From positions 10,478,001 through 10,542,000 of the forward strand of contig NC_071328.1 of NCBI RefSeq assembly GCF_010183535.1: a DNA stretch of 64,000 nucleotides, given 5' to 3'. The number at the start of each line of letters is the position of its first letter. Within the stretch, counting starts at the first letter, position 1. The notes under the pieces are model-generated. The model saw nothing but the letters and a program-made list of their open reading frames with translations. It did not search any database and was not told the origin of the DNA. Positions 37,033 through 49,650 of the stretch are shown piece after piece. This stretch comes from Caenorhabditis remanei. Lineage: Eukaryota > Nematoda > Chromadorea > Rhabditida > Rhabditidae. A program made the position numbers and the translations under genes.

Positions 37033-40000
37033 GAAGAAGAAGTGGAAATGATACTTGGCAAATCAACTCGTTGTTCTTTGATAAACATGGATTTTTTTAA
37101 AGCTTTCATAGTTATTTGCGAATAGTAACCGATATACTAAGAGTTGAGAACTAAGAATCACGAAGTAGTTTTTGTAGACATTTCAGCTAAAAGATATAAA
37201 CAGTATGGACATTTTGATTGTTCTGCTCTATTTGGTTTTCTAAACCGAGATAATTGTTTCAGGAAAAGAAAAATTGAGATTCTACTTCTGAGAGATAAAT
37301 GTTCAACATGGAATCTTACAGTCCAAAATATTAAAATAAACGAATTTTTGATCTTTATCTCTCGCTACATGTTTTTTTACAACAGTTTACTACATTACAA
37401 GCTTGAGTGTGAACTTTGAAAAATCATTTTCATTCAAAAATCATGACGTTTTTACTTGATTTCTATAAAAATAAGAAACGGACCGGAATAGAAGGGCTCA
37501 ATGAGCTGGAAGTTAGAAACTTCCGGAAAAAAGTCGAATGTTTGTAAAGAAAAAAAGTAAGTAAAGAAGAAAGTTATTGTAGTTAGATTGTAGGAAATGA
37601 GTCAGAGGAAAGGAGTGGCACCAAAAATGGAAGGGCAAATAGTCGATTCAATTCATAATTTGACGAATCTCGAGGTGAGGACGGAATCGGAAAAGGTTAT
37701 CAACTTGAACAATCAACGGAAATACGGCAAAACATTCGCCTGGATGAATATTCGGATGAAGAGAAATAGTGAGAAATGACGGAGAGAGTTAGAGAAAAAG
37801 AACATACGGTCAGAAGAAAGAAATGGAACATGATGGAAAATGAGAAGCACTTTTAGAAGAAGAAGAAGAAGAAGAAATGTATGCACTTGAGCAATATGTT
37901 TAGAATAGGAAGAGGAGAAAGGGACCACCGTGACAGATGGTGGATCAGAAAGAATGAAAGAGATTATGAGGGAAGTGTTAGGGGAAAAGTTTCAGAGAAA
38001 ACACTGATTTCGTGAGTAAATATTGACAACGTTTTCAGAAAAATTCAGAATAATCTTGAAAGAAGAAAAGTGAAAAACATTTTGAACTCAGAATATGAAT
38101 ATTCGTACAACTTCTTCAAATCTTTCAATCCTCCTTTATCTTCTCTTTTCGGTTAATGATGGTCAAGAGTTTGTATGTTGACCAAACACGCAAACAGACA
38201 CTTGCCAACTATTTCTCTTTTTATGGACTCGTAGAGAGAAGAGGAATGAAACTAACTTTTGAGGAAAGGTCACTCAGGTTTCGAATGAGAACAAAATGGC
38301 TGTGTAGTTGAGAAAAAAGTCGAGAAAACGGTAATAAAAACATAAAAACTTTACAGAAGTACACTCATTTATCGAGGTTTTTGATTTCTGAAATTCAATT
38401 CATACAAATTTTGTGAAGAAGACTCCGAAATTGATCACCAAGAATTAAAAATAATAACAGGAAGAATATTGTTTAAAGAAGATTTCGGAAAGAGGCTCAG
38501 ACTAGAAGTGTGAATCAAAGATCTCTTAAAGAAAGAACAATTTTCTCTTCTGATTTATTTATTGGATTAGTGCAATGGGTCAAGAAAATAAAAGAGTGTG
38601 TGCGGGGGTTTTTGAAGAAGAATTCGAGAAGTCCTTGGTTGAAAAAACCACGAATTCGAGTGAATCATTGAATTAAATGGAGGGAGAGCAAAAAGAATTG
38701 AGGGAAAAAGATTGGTAGATGATAAGAAAAAAAGAACTTAGAGAGGGTGAACAGGGGTCACTGATTATGAGTCATCTAGTGGGGTAGTGGTATAAAGTTT
38801 GATGTCAGGTACCGGAAACCATCGTTCAAAAATTGTCTAATTTTCGAATTATCAGCTTTTTGATATAAAAATAAAAAAACTTTCCGAAAATATTCTTCTA
38901 GATTTAAAATAGAAAACCTGATTTCTATAAAAAACACGATTCTAGCAAAACAAAATTTATATATTAACATTAAAATACCAGTTTTTAACGTTGACAATTT
39001 TTGTTGATAAAAACTAATATTTCTTAGAAAGTAAAGTTTTTTTTCTGATATTCCAGAATTTGCTTACCATATCAGTACAAACTACCCAGATGAGGGTACT
39101 GGTATAATAGAGTAAATAAACGAATAACTGTGAACGTGAATGTGAATAAACAAGATAACAAATGAGGAAGAAAAACAAAAACAGTTCGAAAAAAGAATGA
39201 GTAAGCATAAAATTTCGAAATCAAGAATTTCGGGGAAGGGGGTCTTTTTCTCGTTTAACATGACAAAATCGAAAAATGGCATCATGAAACCGAGAGTAGG
39301 GATTACGTAGAGGGTTGGAAAACACGAAAGAATGACCGCTTCGCTCTTCTCGTTTTCCATCACATAATGCATTAGAGAGCTGGGATTTAGTGAATGGTGC
39401 AAGAAAAGAGAAAGGGAACAAGCTGTCTTGGACAAGAGCAAACGGGAGAAGTGGGTCCCGAAGAGTCGCAGGAATATTAACAGTTGAGTTGTAATAATCT
39501 GGAATATTGAGACGCAGAGAGAACTGGACGCGCGAAATATGTGAGAAGAGCACAACAGAGTGGGAAAATGGAGAAGGAGGAAGAAGAAGAAGAAGAAGCA
39601 ACGAACGGACATAACCAGAATAGAAGCAGAAGGGAGGAGGAGGAGAAGGGTGGGTTCAATGTGAACGCAGTCATTGGGAGGGGGAGCACAATCCAATCAT
39701 GCTCCAATACACTTCTCGTTTTCTCGCTCTCTGAGGAGCAAGAAAGAAGGAGAACCCTATTTCGAGTGGACATGACACTGGCTACTCGTACCCTTCTTTT
39801 CTTTTTTCTCATTCAATATTCATGTTGTTTTGAGGTGGCAAAAAGAGAATCAAAAAATAGAATTGGACCACCTAAGAAGAGAATGATAAATTGGGTTCAT
39901 TAGGAGAAAATGTATAGTTATTATTTTGTATTCTATGTTCAAGAGATTTGAGTTTCTAGTCGAACTATCATTTCCTATCAACTGAATCATTGAATTTTCG

Positions 40001-43000
40001 AATGATTCCACTTTAAATAAAACATCTGGTCTATTCCGAGTGCATTCTCTTTTCTATTCCCTTCTCTTCTTTTTCTTCTTTTTATTTCTAACTCCTGCTG
40101 TTCTTTTTACTCGATCTCCAAGTCACTTATTCCGTTATTTATATCCATTTCTCTTCTCTTTTTGTTCTCTAATTCTCTCTATTTTTCTATTCTATTTCAC
40201 CTAAATGAATGGCATCGTTAGTGTTTCTCGTTGGAACTCAAAAGATGTCAAATGGAAATGACAGGAAGTAAGAGAGGGTGCATGGGGTGTCCCGGATGGG
40301 CGGTATGTTGGAGTTGAAAGAGAAGAAAAATGTGACTATAATGGCTAGGTTATGACTGAGAATTGGCTAATTTCTCACTAAGAGAACGAGAGCATTTAGA
40401 AAAAGAGAATGAATCTATTAGGTAGAGAGCTATGGGACAAAAAGAAAAGAATTTCGAATTCGTTCTGTTTTTTCAAAACCGAGAATATACATATATTTTT
40501 TAATTTAGGATTTTCCGTTTCGTTACCTCTTCTGGTTATTTATATCTTTAAAAGTCTGAAAACCCTGATATAATGTAAATATATGGAAACTTTTGAAAGA
40601 ATTAGTTCCAAACTTCAAAAACTAACTCAAAAGGTTCACTAGTAGAAATGCGATTGACTATAGTACATATCGAGCATGCAACATTCAAACAACATAGTGC
40701 AACATTTGAAACTTCAAAGATATCAAGAAGAAGACATCTTCTCTTCCTATTTCTCTCACATCATCATTATGTTCTTCTTCTGCTCCGCCTTCTCCTTCTC
40801 CTTTTTCTTTTTCTAAATTCGATTTGGCAACTCGAAAATAATCGCCAGATGGGAATAAGAATACAAATTATTCGTTTGGAATGAAGAAAAAAGAAGACCA
40901 GAGCCAGGAATAAAGACGAAGAAATGGACGTTTTGAATAAATATAAAATGTGCGAAGCGGCAGAAAAAAGAGAATGAACAACGACGACGTCTTCCTTTTT
41001 TCTTTTCGAGAAAAAAAACGAATTTCGTGACATTCATTTTTGTCAAAAAAGACGAAAAGAGAGGATTGAAACATGCAAAATATTAAAGTTTCAATAGCAA
41101 AAAATGTTTTGAATGAGCAGTGCGGATGGGCAAACCGAACGGCCGAAATATTTGTGAAGTGGTCATATCCGCGCTTTCGAAAGACAACAAACGGACAAAC
41201 AAAGTGATTCAAAGAGACACCAAAATTTCCGGAATTATCAATAAAAAAATGAAATTTTTAAATCAATTTTTGACATGGTTTTCTTTTTTAATAAATTAAT
41301 TATCGGTTAATTATCGGAAGCTGTGCATGACTACTGCAAACCGTTCCCTCTGAATTATAGATTATTGGATAGAAGGTCTTTCGAATTTTCTTTTCTTGAA
41401 GAATTTTCGAAAGATTTATGACGTGTCAACGACGGAAGATGGCATCAAGGGCACCAAAGAATTGACATGTCAGATGAATGACGATGGAACAGAAGGTGAC
41501 GAAATGAGGAAATTGGCAAAATTAAGGAAAGGATTCAGAAATTCGCACCTGCTTGATAAGAAATAAAAATATATAAAAAATAATTCAAAGAAGAATTCAA
41601 AGAAGAATTATCAGTTTGGACACCCTCACTCTCCTCCGGTACTCAACAGTCGAATCTGAATACAGAATGAAAAAGCAACATAAGACCTATATTATTTTAA
41701 GCAAGTTTTATTAACCTCTACGAGCTTGAAACAGCAAATCGGTCTATTAGAATGAATACTGTAAACTAGAGATTTCGGAACCCAAATTAACTTGAAGCCA
41801 AGCATTTTCACTCATCACTTTAGCTAACAATACCTCGAAAATTCTGAAAACAAAAAGAACAATCAGTTCAACTAGTAACTGTACAGTAATAGTCAAGTGG
41901 TCATATTCCCAACAAAAAAGAACGGAAAACTGGCTGTAGTAGTACTTGGATCTCATAATTTCACGGAGAGACTGGATATTTCTGCCATTCATCCGGCTGT
42001 ACTTCATCCGTCCATATCAGTTGTTTTTTTCGTTCAGTTTTTGTCCCTCCGACCGTTGGTCAGCACCGCGAAGTGTCGCCGCGGAAAAGAGAAACGGTTG
42101 CGCAAACCGGGCGCGAACACTTGAGTGTCCCATACATACAGCTAGTCGTCATAATACATGGAGACGACAAGAAGGGACGACAAATGGATATAGATGGAAG
42201 AAAAAAGGATGAAGAGGAAGGAAGATCGAAGGGTACAAAAAGTGAAGAAGAAGACGAGGAAAGGAATCTTTTGATTTATTTATGAATTTATGAATTCAAT
42301 ACGTTTGATTCATATATAACCGGCATCATCATCCAAACCACATTTCAATTGTTATTTATGCCATAAAATTGGAAAAATATAGAGAGTTATGTGTGGAGGA
42401 AAAACGGGAATTATTTGAAAGGAATCAGAAAGTTCTGGTTTCGTGATGAATTCTAGATTTAGTTTTGTATGAATCTGGAAGGATGGAATCCCGCCACACT
42501 GAAGATTCAGATTGTGTTTCGGTGGCTTTGAACTAGGGAAAACTAGAGAAAAAGCGATAGCCACTCCAAAAAGTTGGTACGGAAATGGATACTCTTCCTG
42601 GGTCATATGGCTTCTCAGGAACTCATGTTACGAGAGAAAATGACTGTAGAGGAGACCTAGACAATGTTTGTCTTTATTTATATATTTATTCCATTGAAAA
42701 AAGTAGGAAACTCGAAAGAAAAGAAAAAGAAGACGTCGTTTTCTTTTTCTTCTTTAACGGGTTCTGGTGGCTCTTCTGGATGTGGTAAAATGATCCATTG
42801 GAAAGAGAGAGTAGAAGATGAAGAGACTTAGAATGCACCAAAGAGTGAAAGCTCTTTCCCAACGCTACTAGACGGCCGGAAAAGCCCATATTTCATTTTT
42901 GTTCGAGTGCTGACAGAAGAACAATGAAACCAGAAGTAAAACAGAGAAATAGGTTTCTCGTTGAGAAGAAGAAGAAGAAGACGTCGACGAAGAATCGGAC

Positions 43001-43793
43001 AAAGATTCATAATAATTGGATAGACGGTTGCAAGTGGACAGGTCCGTGTCTAATTGCCATCGAGACGAGGAATTGAAGATTCGGATATTAAAAGAAGAAA
43101 AGGGAGCGGACGCCCGGAGACGTCAACGATGAAAGTGGACGCGGATGATGCGCGGAACATTAGAAAATGACTGGGAATGATGTATTGAATGAATTGAAAA
43201 TACTGGAAAAATGAGGGAAAAAAGACACTGCAGAAGAATTGGAAAACGAATTTGAAGGGGCTGAACTGCAAAAATCTTACAGTATGATTCGGGATGTTGA
43301 CATCGTTTTTGGAAGTTCATTTCGCTTTTTTTCAGAATTAGATGGCAAGAATTGAAAATAGCTCGGATTTTTCGACAACATCAAATCGATTCATATAAAT
43401 TTATGTTTATAAATTCAAAATGTTTATTCTTCTTGAATTTGTTATGAAATGGAACGATGGGAATTCACTATTCACGGGAAGAAACGTTTTTGTATTTTAA
43501 ATTTATTTTCACTCTCATAAACTGTCTGAAAATATCAGATCTAAACACATTGAACCTATAGTTTCTAGCTGTACAGGAGAAAAGTAGTCAGAAAACAAGT
43601 AGTGGCAACGCCCCTAACATCCGAAAAGTAATGCGGCAAATGGTATCATTTTTGTCTCTGGATCTCTTTTCATTCGTTATCTCGTTATGAGATCCGATCA
43701 TTCTAATATATAACCGAAAAAAGACGGTGGAGAAGTATGAACATGTCCAGACGAGTATGAATAATAACAGCATGGTTATATTATAAATTCCCG

Positions 43794-43982
43794 ACACTGC
43801 GCCGCATGGCTTTTGGCGCCTCTAATTTGTTCAAAATGGTCTCGAAGCGAAAAACATTATTTGCATTTATTTTTAGACCTGCAAAGCTCGAAAATAGGGT
43901 ATTTGATCTTTTTCAACTACGAGACCATTCCGCGAAATTTCTAATAAATGGGATGCGCCTTTAAAGCCATGCGGCGCAGTGT
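43794..43982. repeat. MITE-like element with 20-base terminal inverted repeats
   Basis: The left end acactgcgccgcatggcttt (43794-43813) is the exact reverse complement of the right end at 43963-43982. The 189-base element has no open reading frame. Inside it, TGGTCTCG near 43837 and CGAGACCA near 43919 form a second inverted pair, and GGATGCGCCTTTAAA sits next to the right end. No clear target-site duplication is visible. Confidence 0.82.
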
Positions 43983-44255
43983 TGTGAATTTATAATAACT
44001 GTTTATTGCTATAAATGTTTATGATTATGAACAACAAAAAAAACAATTTTAAATATTTACTTTAAGATAAATATCTTCTATTCATTTGAGAAATGAAATG
44101 AGAAGAATGGGTGTTCATAGATTCCATTGTGAGTTTCTGAAAATACCTAGTAGCACAACATTCAATCGAATATTCAACAATTCCCGCATGATCACATTAC
44201 AACTCTAAAAACTCTAAAAACATTTTTTGAAAATGCGCCAATTTTCATTGAGGCT

Positions 44256-44281
44256 CTAGTTTTCGCGAAGCGCGAAACTAG
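44256..44281. promoter_or_regulatory. Palindromic TTTCGCG site upstream of the CCCH-finger gene
   Basis: The 26 bases form a near-perfect palindrome (ctagttt, one extra t, cgcg, aag, cgcg, aaactag). It holds two head-to-head TTTCGCG/GCGCGAAA words, as in E2F-type sites, 116-141 bases before the start codon. It is followed by a motif also found near base 208, so it may belong to a repeat instead. Confidence 0.35.
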
Positions 44282-44396
44282 TCCGTGTCGATTTACGAGC
44301 GTAAGCGCTGGCTTACTTGCGCAGTGGTTGTGTTCTTCGCTTTATCGCATTATCACGTGCCTTGCAAGTTTTTTAATTATTAAAATAATTTCCCGG

Positions 44397-45648
44397 ATGC
44401 ATCATAATGAATATAACTGGTATTCTACAAGTGAGTTTTCTCAATTCTATTCGGAAAGAAAATCGAGAAAAATAGTTGCAGATAGTACCAAACGATATCA
44501 GCGAACACTCGGCGGACAACCTCCTCGCGCTACTCAATTTTCAGATGAAGGACGATTCCCTCTAGGAAGTTTCAGCGATCCAGAAAATGTTGAAATGCGG
44601 AAGAAAATTATCGAGTCAGTCTCCGAAAACACATTAATCGAATGGGTCGAACATCAAAAGGGGATGAGAGACAAGTGCTTATTGAGAAAGGTAAGTCCAT
44701 AATTAAATTTTTAATTTTTCAACTAAAGTTTTGAAGCGTCAATTGGGAATCAAACAACCAGACGAGGATGAACGTTACCGAACGTACCCTGAGAAAAGAT
44801 TCATGACAGAAGATGATTTAGAAAACGATACACAAGGAGCAAGTGATGCTTCGCAGCCATCAAGGAATGACAGGAACGACTATGACAGTTTGTTGATTTT
44901 TATGAATGCACATTCCTACGAATTGTTTAGGAAGTAAGTATGTGCTGATTCGAAAAGTTAACCCGATTCCCACTACATCTGCTCAGCCATCTCCACGTTC
45001 TGCTGCTGATAGCGATCAAATTTATGTTGATGGTAATTGTTACAAAGATTACTCTCTTTAAGAAACTTTGAAATTAAAGATAGTCAACCTTCCACTACTC
45101 AGGCACGTTTGATTGTATCTGGTAAGGAAAATCATAGAGATAGGCAAGTCACATCAAGTAATGGTCATTTAAAAAAATCGAGAAATGGATCGGCACCAGC
45201 TGAGGTGCGTTTCTTTTTCATGTGAGAAACTCAAGGAAAAATGCAATTCAGTTATCAACGCGAAAACCAGTTACTGCGGAAAGAGCTACAACGCTTAAAG
45301 TCACAGTACCATCAAGTTCGAGTAATGCTGTTGAAGAATGTATTCTGAACAAATACGGGCACTGTTTTGTACCTGGTATTTGTCCATTCTCTCATAATGG
45401 AGTTGTGAAGAACATTGCTGGGTAACGTTTTGATTCAGTACTACCCTTTTACCATCCGTATACTTAGAATTCAGAAAAAAGATCGCCGCACCTGCCTGGC
45501 AGCGGAAGCTTCCTGACACCTCAATTTGCCCGGTGAGTTGATTAATGAGATGCATGCGTTGATTACATTTCAGGGTTACCTCAATTTTCAATGCTGGAAT
45601 TACCAGTGTCCGGATCGTCATATCGTTTATCCGTCGGACGTTTTCTAA
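44397..45648 (+). CDS. Protein with two C-terminal CCCH-type zinc fingers
   Basis: Spliced exons give MHHNEYNWYSTNSTKRYQRT, then RATQFSDEGRFPLGSFSDPE, SENTLIEWVEHQKGMRDKCL, RSKYVLIRKVNPIPTTSAQP, a Ser/Thr-rich middle and two Cys-Cys-Cys-His units at the end. Finger 1 is CILNKYGHCFVPGICPFSH (C-x7-C-x5-C-x3-H); finger 2 is CPGYLNFQCWNYQCPDRH (C-x7-C-x4-C-x3-H), followed by IVYPSDVF and stop. The frame of the last two exons was chosen because only that phase yields the second finger and a stop. The intron near 44896-44938 is short (about 43 bases). CCCH fingers often bind RNA, but the family is not recognised. Confidence 0.72.
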
Positions 45649-45896
45649 AATCAAACTCAGTATCTTTATTTCTTACCGTTTAGTCACTTTCGTTACCCGA
45701 ATAGAACTCAAAATTCTGTACATATCAAAGTAATTTTTTTAAGTATCAACTATTCGCTAGAAAATTGCCAATAAACTATTTATACGGTGGGTATTTAAAC
45801 AAAACATGTATTTATCAATATTCGTCCGTTCTCTGCCACATGAGATTCAACTCCTTGTATGATTTGACAGTTTTCCGTTCTGAATACTATTATTAT

Positions 45897-47101
45897 AAGA
45901 GGTTAAAACTCAAGAAACAATTACTCTTCAGATTCTTGTTTTCCATGTCACCAGTTCCGATATTGATTGAGTGATTAGATGATGCTATGCCTGCTGTTTC
46001 AAAAAACACTTTTTTCACAATTTGAGGATCGTTCTTTTCTACTGTCGATAGCTTCAGATCGTTCGCTTTGAAACATGTCCAATATTCAACTCTCTGAAGC
46101 TGAAAACTATTTGAATATCGAGTATACTGTTCAAACCTGCTCAGGTTCGGTGCGATAAAGTGTTGATGTTGATACACGTTTTACATGATCGACTTTTGCT
46201 TTCACATAGATTACAGGCTGTTTACGAGTTTCGATGATACGGTATTTAACTGCCATGTTCTTTCCGAATGCCAAAGTGAAAGTGACAGTTTGCCATCGTG
46301 GTAATAGTCTTCTTGCAACAATCGATTCATCTGGACTCATCATTAAATGTACGGTTTCTGATGGATCTTCGAAGACAGATTGCTGAATGATCATTATTAT
46401 TGCATGTTTTATTATACAGCTACATTACAGTAGTTCTTTGCGGTTCCGGGCGAGCGACAAACCGAACAAAATTGATTGGAGATGCATAGACAAGTACATT
46501 TTTCGGTTTTTGGATTGCATTTGCTGCCATATAACGAACACAATAAGTTGGAGTATTGAGGCTCATAAGTAGAGCTGAATGACCAGACATCTTCTGAAAC
46601 CAAAAATTATAGTCAGCTAACTTCAGATCAATCCAACCTGGTTTGCTTCCATCAATCCAACTTTTTGAATCGGAATAAGATCGGGTGGTGCAGTTCGTTG
46701 TCTAGCTTTCTGTAGTTCACATTTCCTTAGAAACAGAGGTTCGTATACTTTTTGAGTGTGGGTACACAAGTCTTGATGAACCGCTTTTCGCATTTTATTT
46801 CTATCCAAATGAACAAGTGTTTCTTGTTTTTTAGTTCTGAAAAATTACAAAATTTACACGTAGTCTCAAAAAAGTTACTGACAAAATACTAATATCACTG
46901 CTGGCATCCTCGAAAACTTCTTCATCGTTGATATCAACTACAGCTGGAACAGCATTGCTTGCTGAATCTCTTGTGGAAATTGTAGTCTCAGTACTGCACA
47001 TAAATTAATCGGGTTTATAATAACCGGGAAACATTCAGAAATTCACCTTGCAGTCAATATAACACTAGAATACGAAGACATAATCTCTTCATCCGAATCC
47101 A
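45897..47101 (-). CDS. Unrecognised protein downstream of swsn-2.2
   Basis: Minus-strand exons join in frame: MDSDEEIMSSYSSVILTA, an acidic segment (VDINDEEVFEDASSDISI), a basic stretch (LDRNKMRKAVHQDLCTHTQK), then a globular part (MSGHSALLMSLNTPTYCVRY, RRLLPRWQTVTFTLAFGKNM, AVKYRIIETRKQPVIYVKAK). It ends SNCFLSFNLL. Six exons have 44-55 base introns with canonical borders except a GTCAGT donor near 46885. I recognise no domain. The start is about 100 bases after a likely polyadenylation signal of swsn-2.2 on the same strand, so the two could share an operon. The gene is convergent with the CCCH-finger gene. Confidence 0.66.
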
Positions 47102-47351
47102 TTGAAATTCTCGAATGAAAAGAAAATAGTAAAAACTAAAGAACGCCTATAATTTTCAACATATGATCCAAGTTTTTATGTTGTTTCAAAGGTCACGTGA
47201 AATTTATTGCAAAAATAAATACTGGTTGATACACAAAAAGATATGTAGACGAATAAGTTAATGGAGAGATAGACGTGAAAATAAGTGATAATTGAGACCA
47301 TTTCAGAAAAAAAAAACATTTAAAAACGTGCATCACAGAAGATAAAACTTA

Positions 47352-48995
47352 TCAATTAGGACGAACTCCGAGGCTTTGCTCCAACTCGTGTCGTTTTTGG
47401 TTCACCTTTTGGTACATGTAACTGAAAAGAATTTTTTTTAAAATCATTTTTCAAGTGAAATATATTTATGGGGCTATTCACGTCCGGAAATAACAGTTTT
47501 TTTTTTCGTTTTTTCTCGTTTTGTATTCGAATTGAGGGAAAAACTTTTTTTTCGGACGTGAATAACCCCATAAGAAAATGCGTCAAATTATTAAGCGCAT
47601 ACCGTTGTACACCTTCTTCAGTTAATGGTCCTGTATAGGCTGCTGCGAATCTTTCAGCTTCAACATCTCCATTCACATCGTTCAACATCTTCAGATCTGA
47701 ACTCTGGCTCATTAACCAATTTTTGACGAATCCAGTTGGGTCTGTGTAGAATCTAGCATAGAAATCACGACGGGTTTTCAGCTCATTTAGCTGTTCGATG
47801 ATGTCGTAGCACTTTTGATCGAGCATCTGAATATCAGTTGCGAATGATGGATTATGAACGAAAGCAGCCATATATTGTTTCACTGGATCTTCCATTTCCA
47901 CTTCAATATCGTAGCAAGTCGAAACCTGATCTTGACCATCTCGGGGTCTTTGAATGATGTGATTAAACTCAAGTGGATCGATTTGCTGAAGGAGATGGTG
48001 CAATTTGTTTGGAACTTCCATAAATCTTAATCGGTTTACACCGAAACATTGTTTCAGAAATGCATCACAATTGATATAGTCGTGGTCTTGATTATCTTGT
48101 AAACCATGCGTTCTGATGTAATGCCAAAGAGCCTCAATAATCTTTGGTCTAGTATCTGCAGCAATACCAAGCACTTTGGCAAGACGCGGATGAAGTTTGA
48201 ATTTCAAGGGTATGTTGTCGAGTAAAAGAAGAATCCGGCATTTCACGGGGCGGTCCCCGGCTCGTTTTACTTGGAATCCATCCGTCTCATTTGTTTGAGG
48301 TGTACGATGCCACTCGACAAGATGTTGATCCGGACCGTACATATCCTTGTCAAGTTCAATGACTAGAGATTTGAAGAATGAACTGAACTTCTTCTTGGGG
48401 AGCTGTCGCTGTCCTGGAACCGGCGGGGCGGTTATTTGATCATCAAGCAAACGTCCTTCAACACGAAGTTCCCACATTGGCAATGAAGCAGCATCATGCT
48501 CCCTGTCTGGTTGCTTTTCTTCGATGAAAGTATGAGAGATGTATACTCGGAGACGTCTTCTGATTTTGGCGGGACGCTTCAGAGCCTCTTGAATATCCAG
48601 CCTTTTTCGCGAAAGTGTTGCATCCAATTTCTGTTCAGAGACAAGAAGAGCCATGTAGTTTTCTGCATCAGGTTCCAACTCTCGTATCTAAAACAGGAGT
48701 GAGTTAATTATTTTTTCAGTATTTAATAAAAACCTTGGGATGAATACATTTATCAGCGTATCGTCTCTTTTTTTGGGCAGCGGGCTGAGGCGCACGTGGT
48801 CCGTGTGGTTGTTGTTGTTGAGTGGAGTGTGGACCTGGGCGACGAATGTGCCCGCTAGGTACAGTCTGAAAACAGTTTCTAAACTAATCACTAAAGAAAA
48901 TAATAATTCCAGCTGAGAACTAGATTCATATCAAATTCCTGACTTACCCCATAGGCATGTCGGCCCATCTGTCCTGGACGTTGTTGAGAATGCAT
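47352..48995 (-). CDS. swsn-2.2: SWI/SNF complex subunit BAF60/SMARCD
   Basis: The minus-strand start gives MHSQQRPGQMGRHAYG, then a Gln/Pro-rich segment and KKRRYADKCIHPKIRELEPD. The BAF60 core follows (RLRVYISHTFIEEKQPD, SSFFKSLVIELDKDMYGPDQ), then the SWIB domain (FKLHPRLAKVLGIAADTRPK, ALWHYIRTHGLQDNQDHDYI) and the C-terminal helices. The last exon (47352-47421) was placed by phase: RYMYQKVNQKRHELEQSLGV matches the SMARCD C-terminus, whereas simple read-through does not. BAF60 proteins link ATP-dependent SWI/SNF remodellers to transcription factors. C. elegans has two paralogues; the neighbourhood points to swsn-2.2. The last intron holds a foldback repeat. Confidence 0.94.
47466..47573. 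repeat. Short foldback repeat inside a swsn-2.2 intron
   Basis: The arms ttatggggctattcacgtcc (47466-47485, plus gg) and ggacgtgaataaccccataa (47554-47573) are reverse complements at 20 of 22 positions. They flank a T-rich loop of about 64 bases. This is the size and form of a small MITE. Confidence 0.78.
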
Positions 48996-49650
48996 TGGTA
49001 TAGTATTTCTAAAATGTCGATTTCAGTCATTTTAGCAGGTTAAAACAGATTTTTGAGATGTCTGATTTTATATTTGAACAAAACAGAGAAAAATGAACCA
49101 AAGTTGAAGAAATTGACATTTTTATTGCAAAATTCAGAAAAAAATGTATGCGCCATTTTCAATGTACTTCGATAGAGCGCGTTTGCATTTTCACAGTACC
49201 CCCGCAGAAATAGACGACAACAGATGACCTTCAGAAGGCGGCATTGAGTAATTTTGAAAGCTACCGATCTAGAGTGAAAATATATGGTTGAAGTGTTGCG
49301 AAACATAAAGGTCAAACAGGAAGAAACATGAGGTTTGAGAACATCAGGACCAATTCCAATCTTGATTGCATATAAATATTTACGTGTAAAGAAAAAAGAG
49401 AATGTGCTCATAAAAAGAACAAGGGGATGGATTAATACAACCTACGTGTACAAACATAATAATTAAAATGTTGCATTCCTTTTTTGAAACACTATCCAAT
49501 CGAAATCATGGAAAATCAAAATACTCATAAAATCTCTCGAAAAATATTCTTGAACTCGAATCAAAATGCACGGTCAGTCTGAAAAAAGTGAATCTTAGGA
49601 AAAATAGTGTATTAAGTAATACTGCAACCAATCGTACAGTCCCTTCCAAA
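48996..49650. promoter_or_regulatory. Divergent interval between swsn-2.2 and the RING-like gene
   Basis: No supported exon. A 123-codon minus-strand open frame (49040-49411) has no signature and no splice context. Promoter elements for both divergent genes are expected here. Confidence 0.4.

Larger units (their letters stand above)
37033..44396. other. 7.4 kb stretch with no supportable gene
   Basis: I see no exon set with consistent splice borders on either strand. The region is A/T-rich with many GAA/GAG purine tracts (37855-37880, 39570-39600, 42965-42985). Their complements produce hydrophobic poly-Leu/Phe open frames that are artefacts. One MITE-like element lies at 43794-43982 and a GC-rich patch at 42055-42115. 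Its position upstream of nab-1 (minus strand) makes it a good candidate for nab-1 promoter, first exon and large-intron sequence. That is inference. Confidence 0.5.

Noticed and set aside
39082..39812. Minus-strand open frames rich in Leu, Phe and Ser
   Set aside because: They are the complement of GAA/GAG-rich purine tracts, which give hydrophobic low-complexity frames by composition alone.
40767..41212. Overlapping Phe/Ser/Leu-rich minus-strand frames
   Set aside because: Low-complexity sequence with no consistent splice borders or homology.
43281..43316. Candidate nab-1 first exon (MNFQKRCQHPESY followed by a GTAAGA donor, minus strand)
   Set aside because: Joining it to the exon at 34724 creates a stop codon at the junction.
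49040..49411. 123-codon minus-strand open frame upstream of swsn-2.2
   Set aside because: No recognised features and no coding-like composition; treated as intergenic.
49509..49590. Possible earlier start exon for the RING-like gene
   Set aside because: It would need an intron of about 26 bases, below the minimum usual for nematodes.
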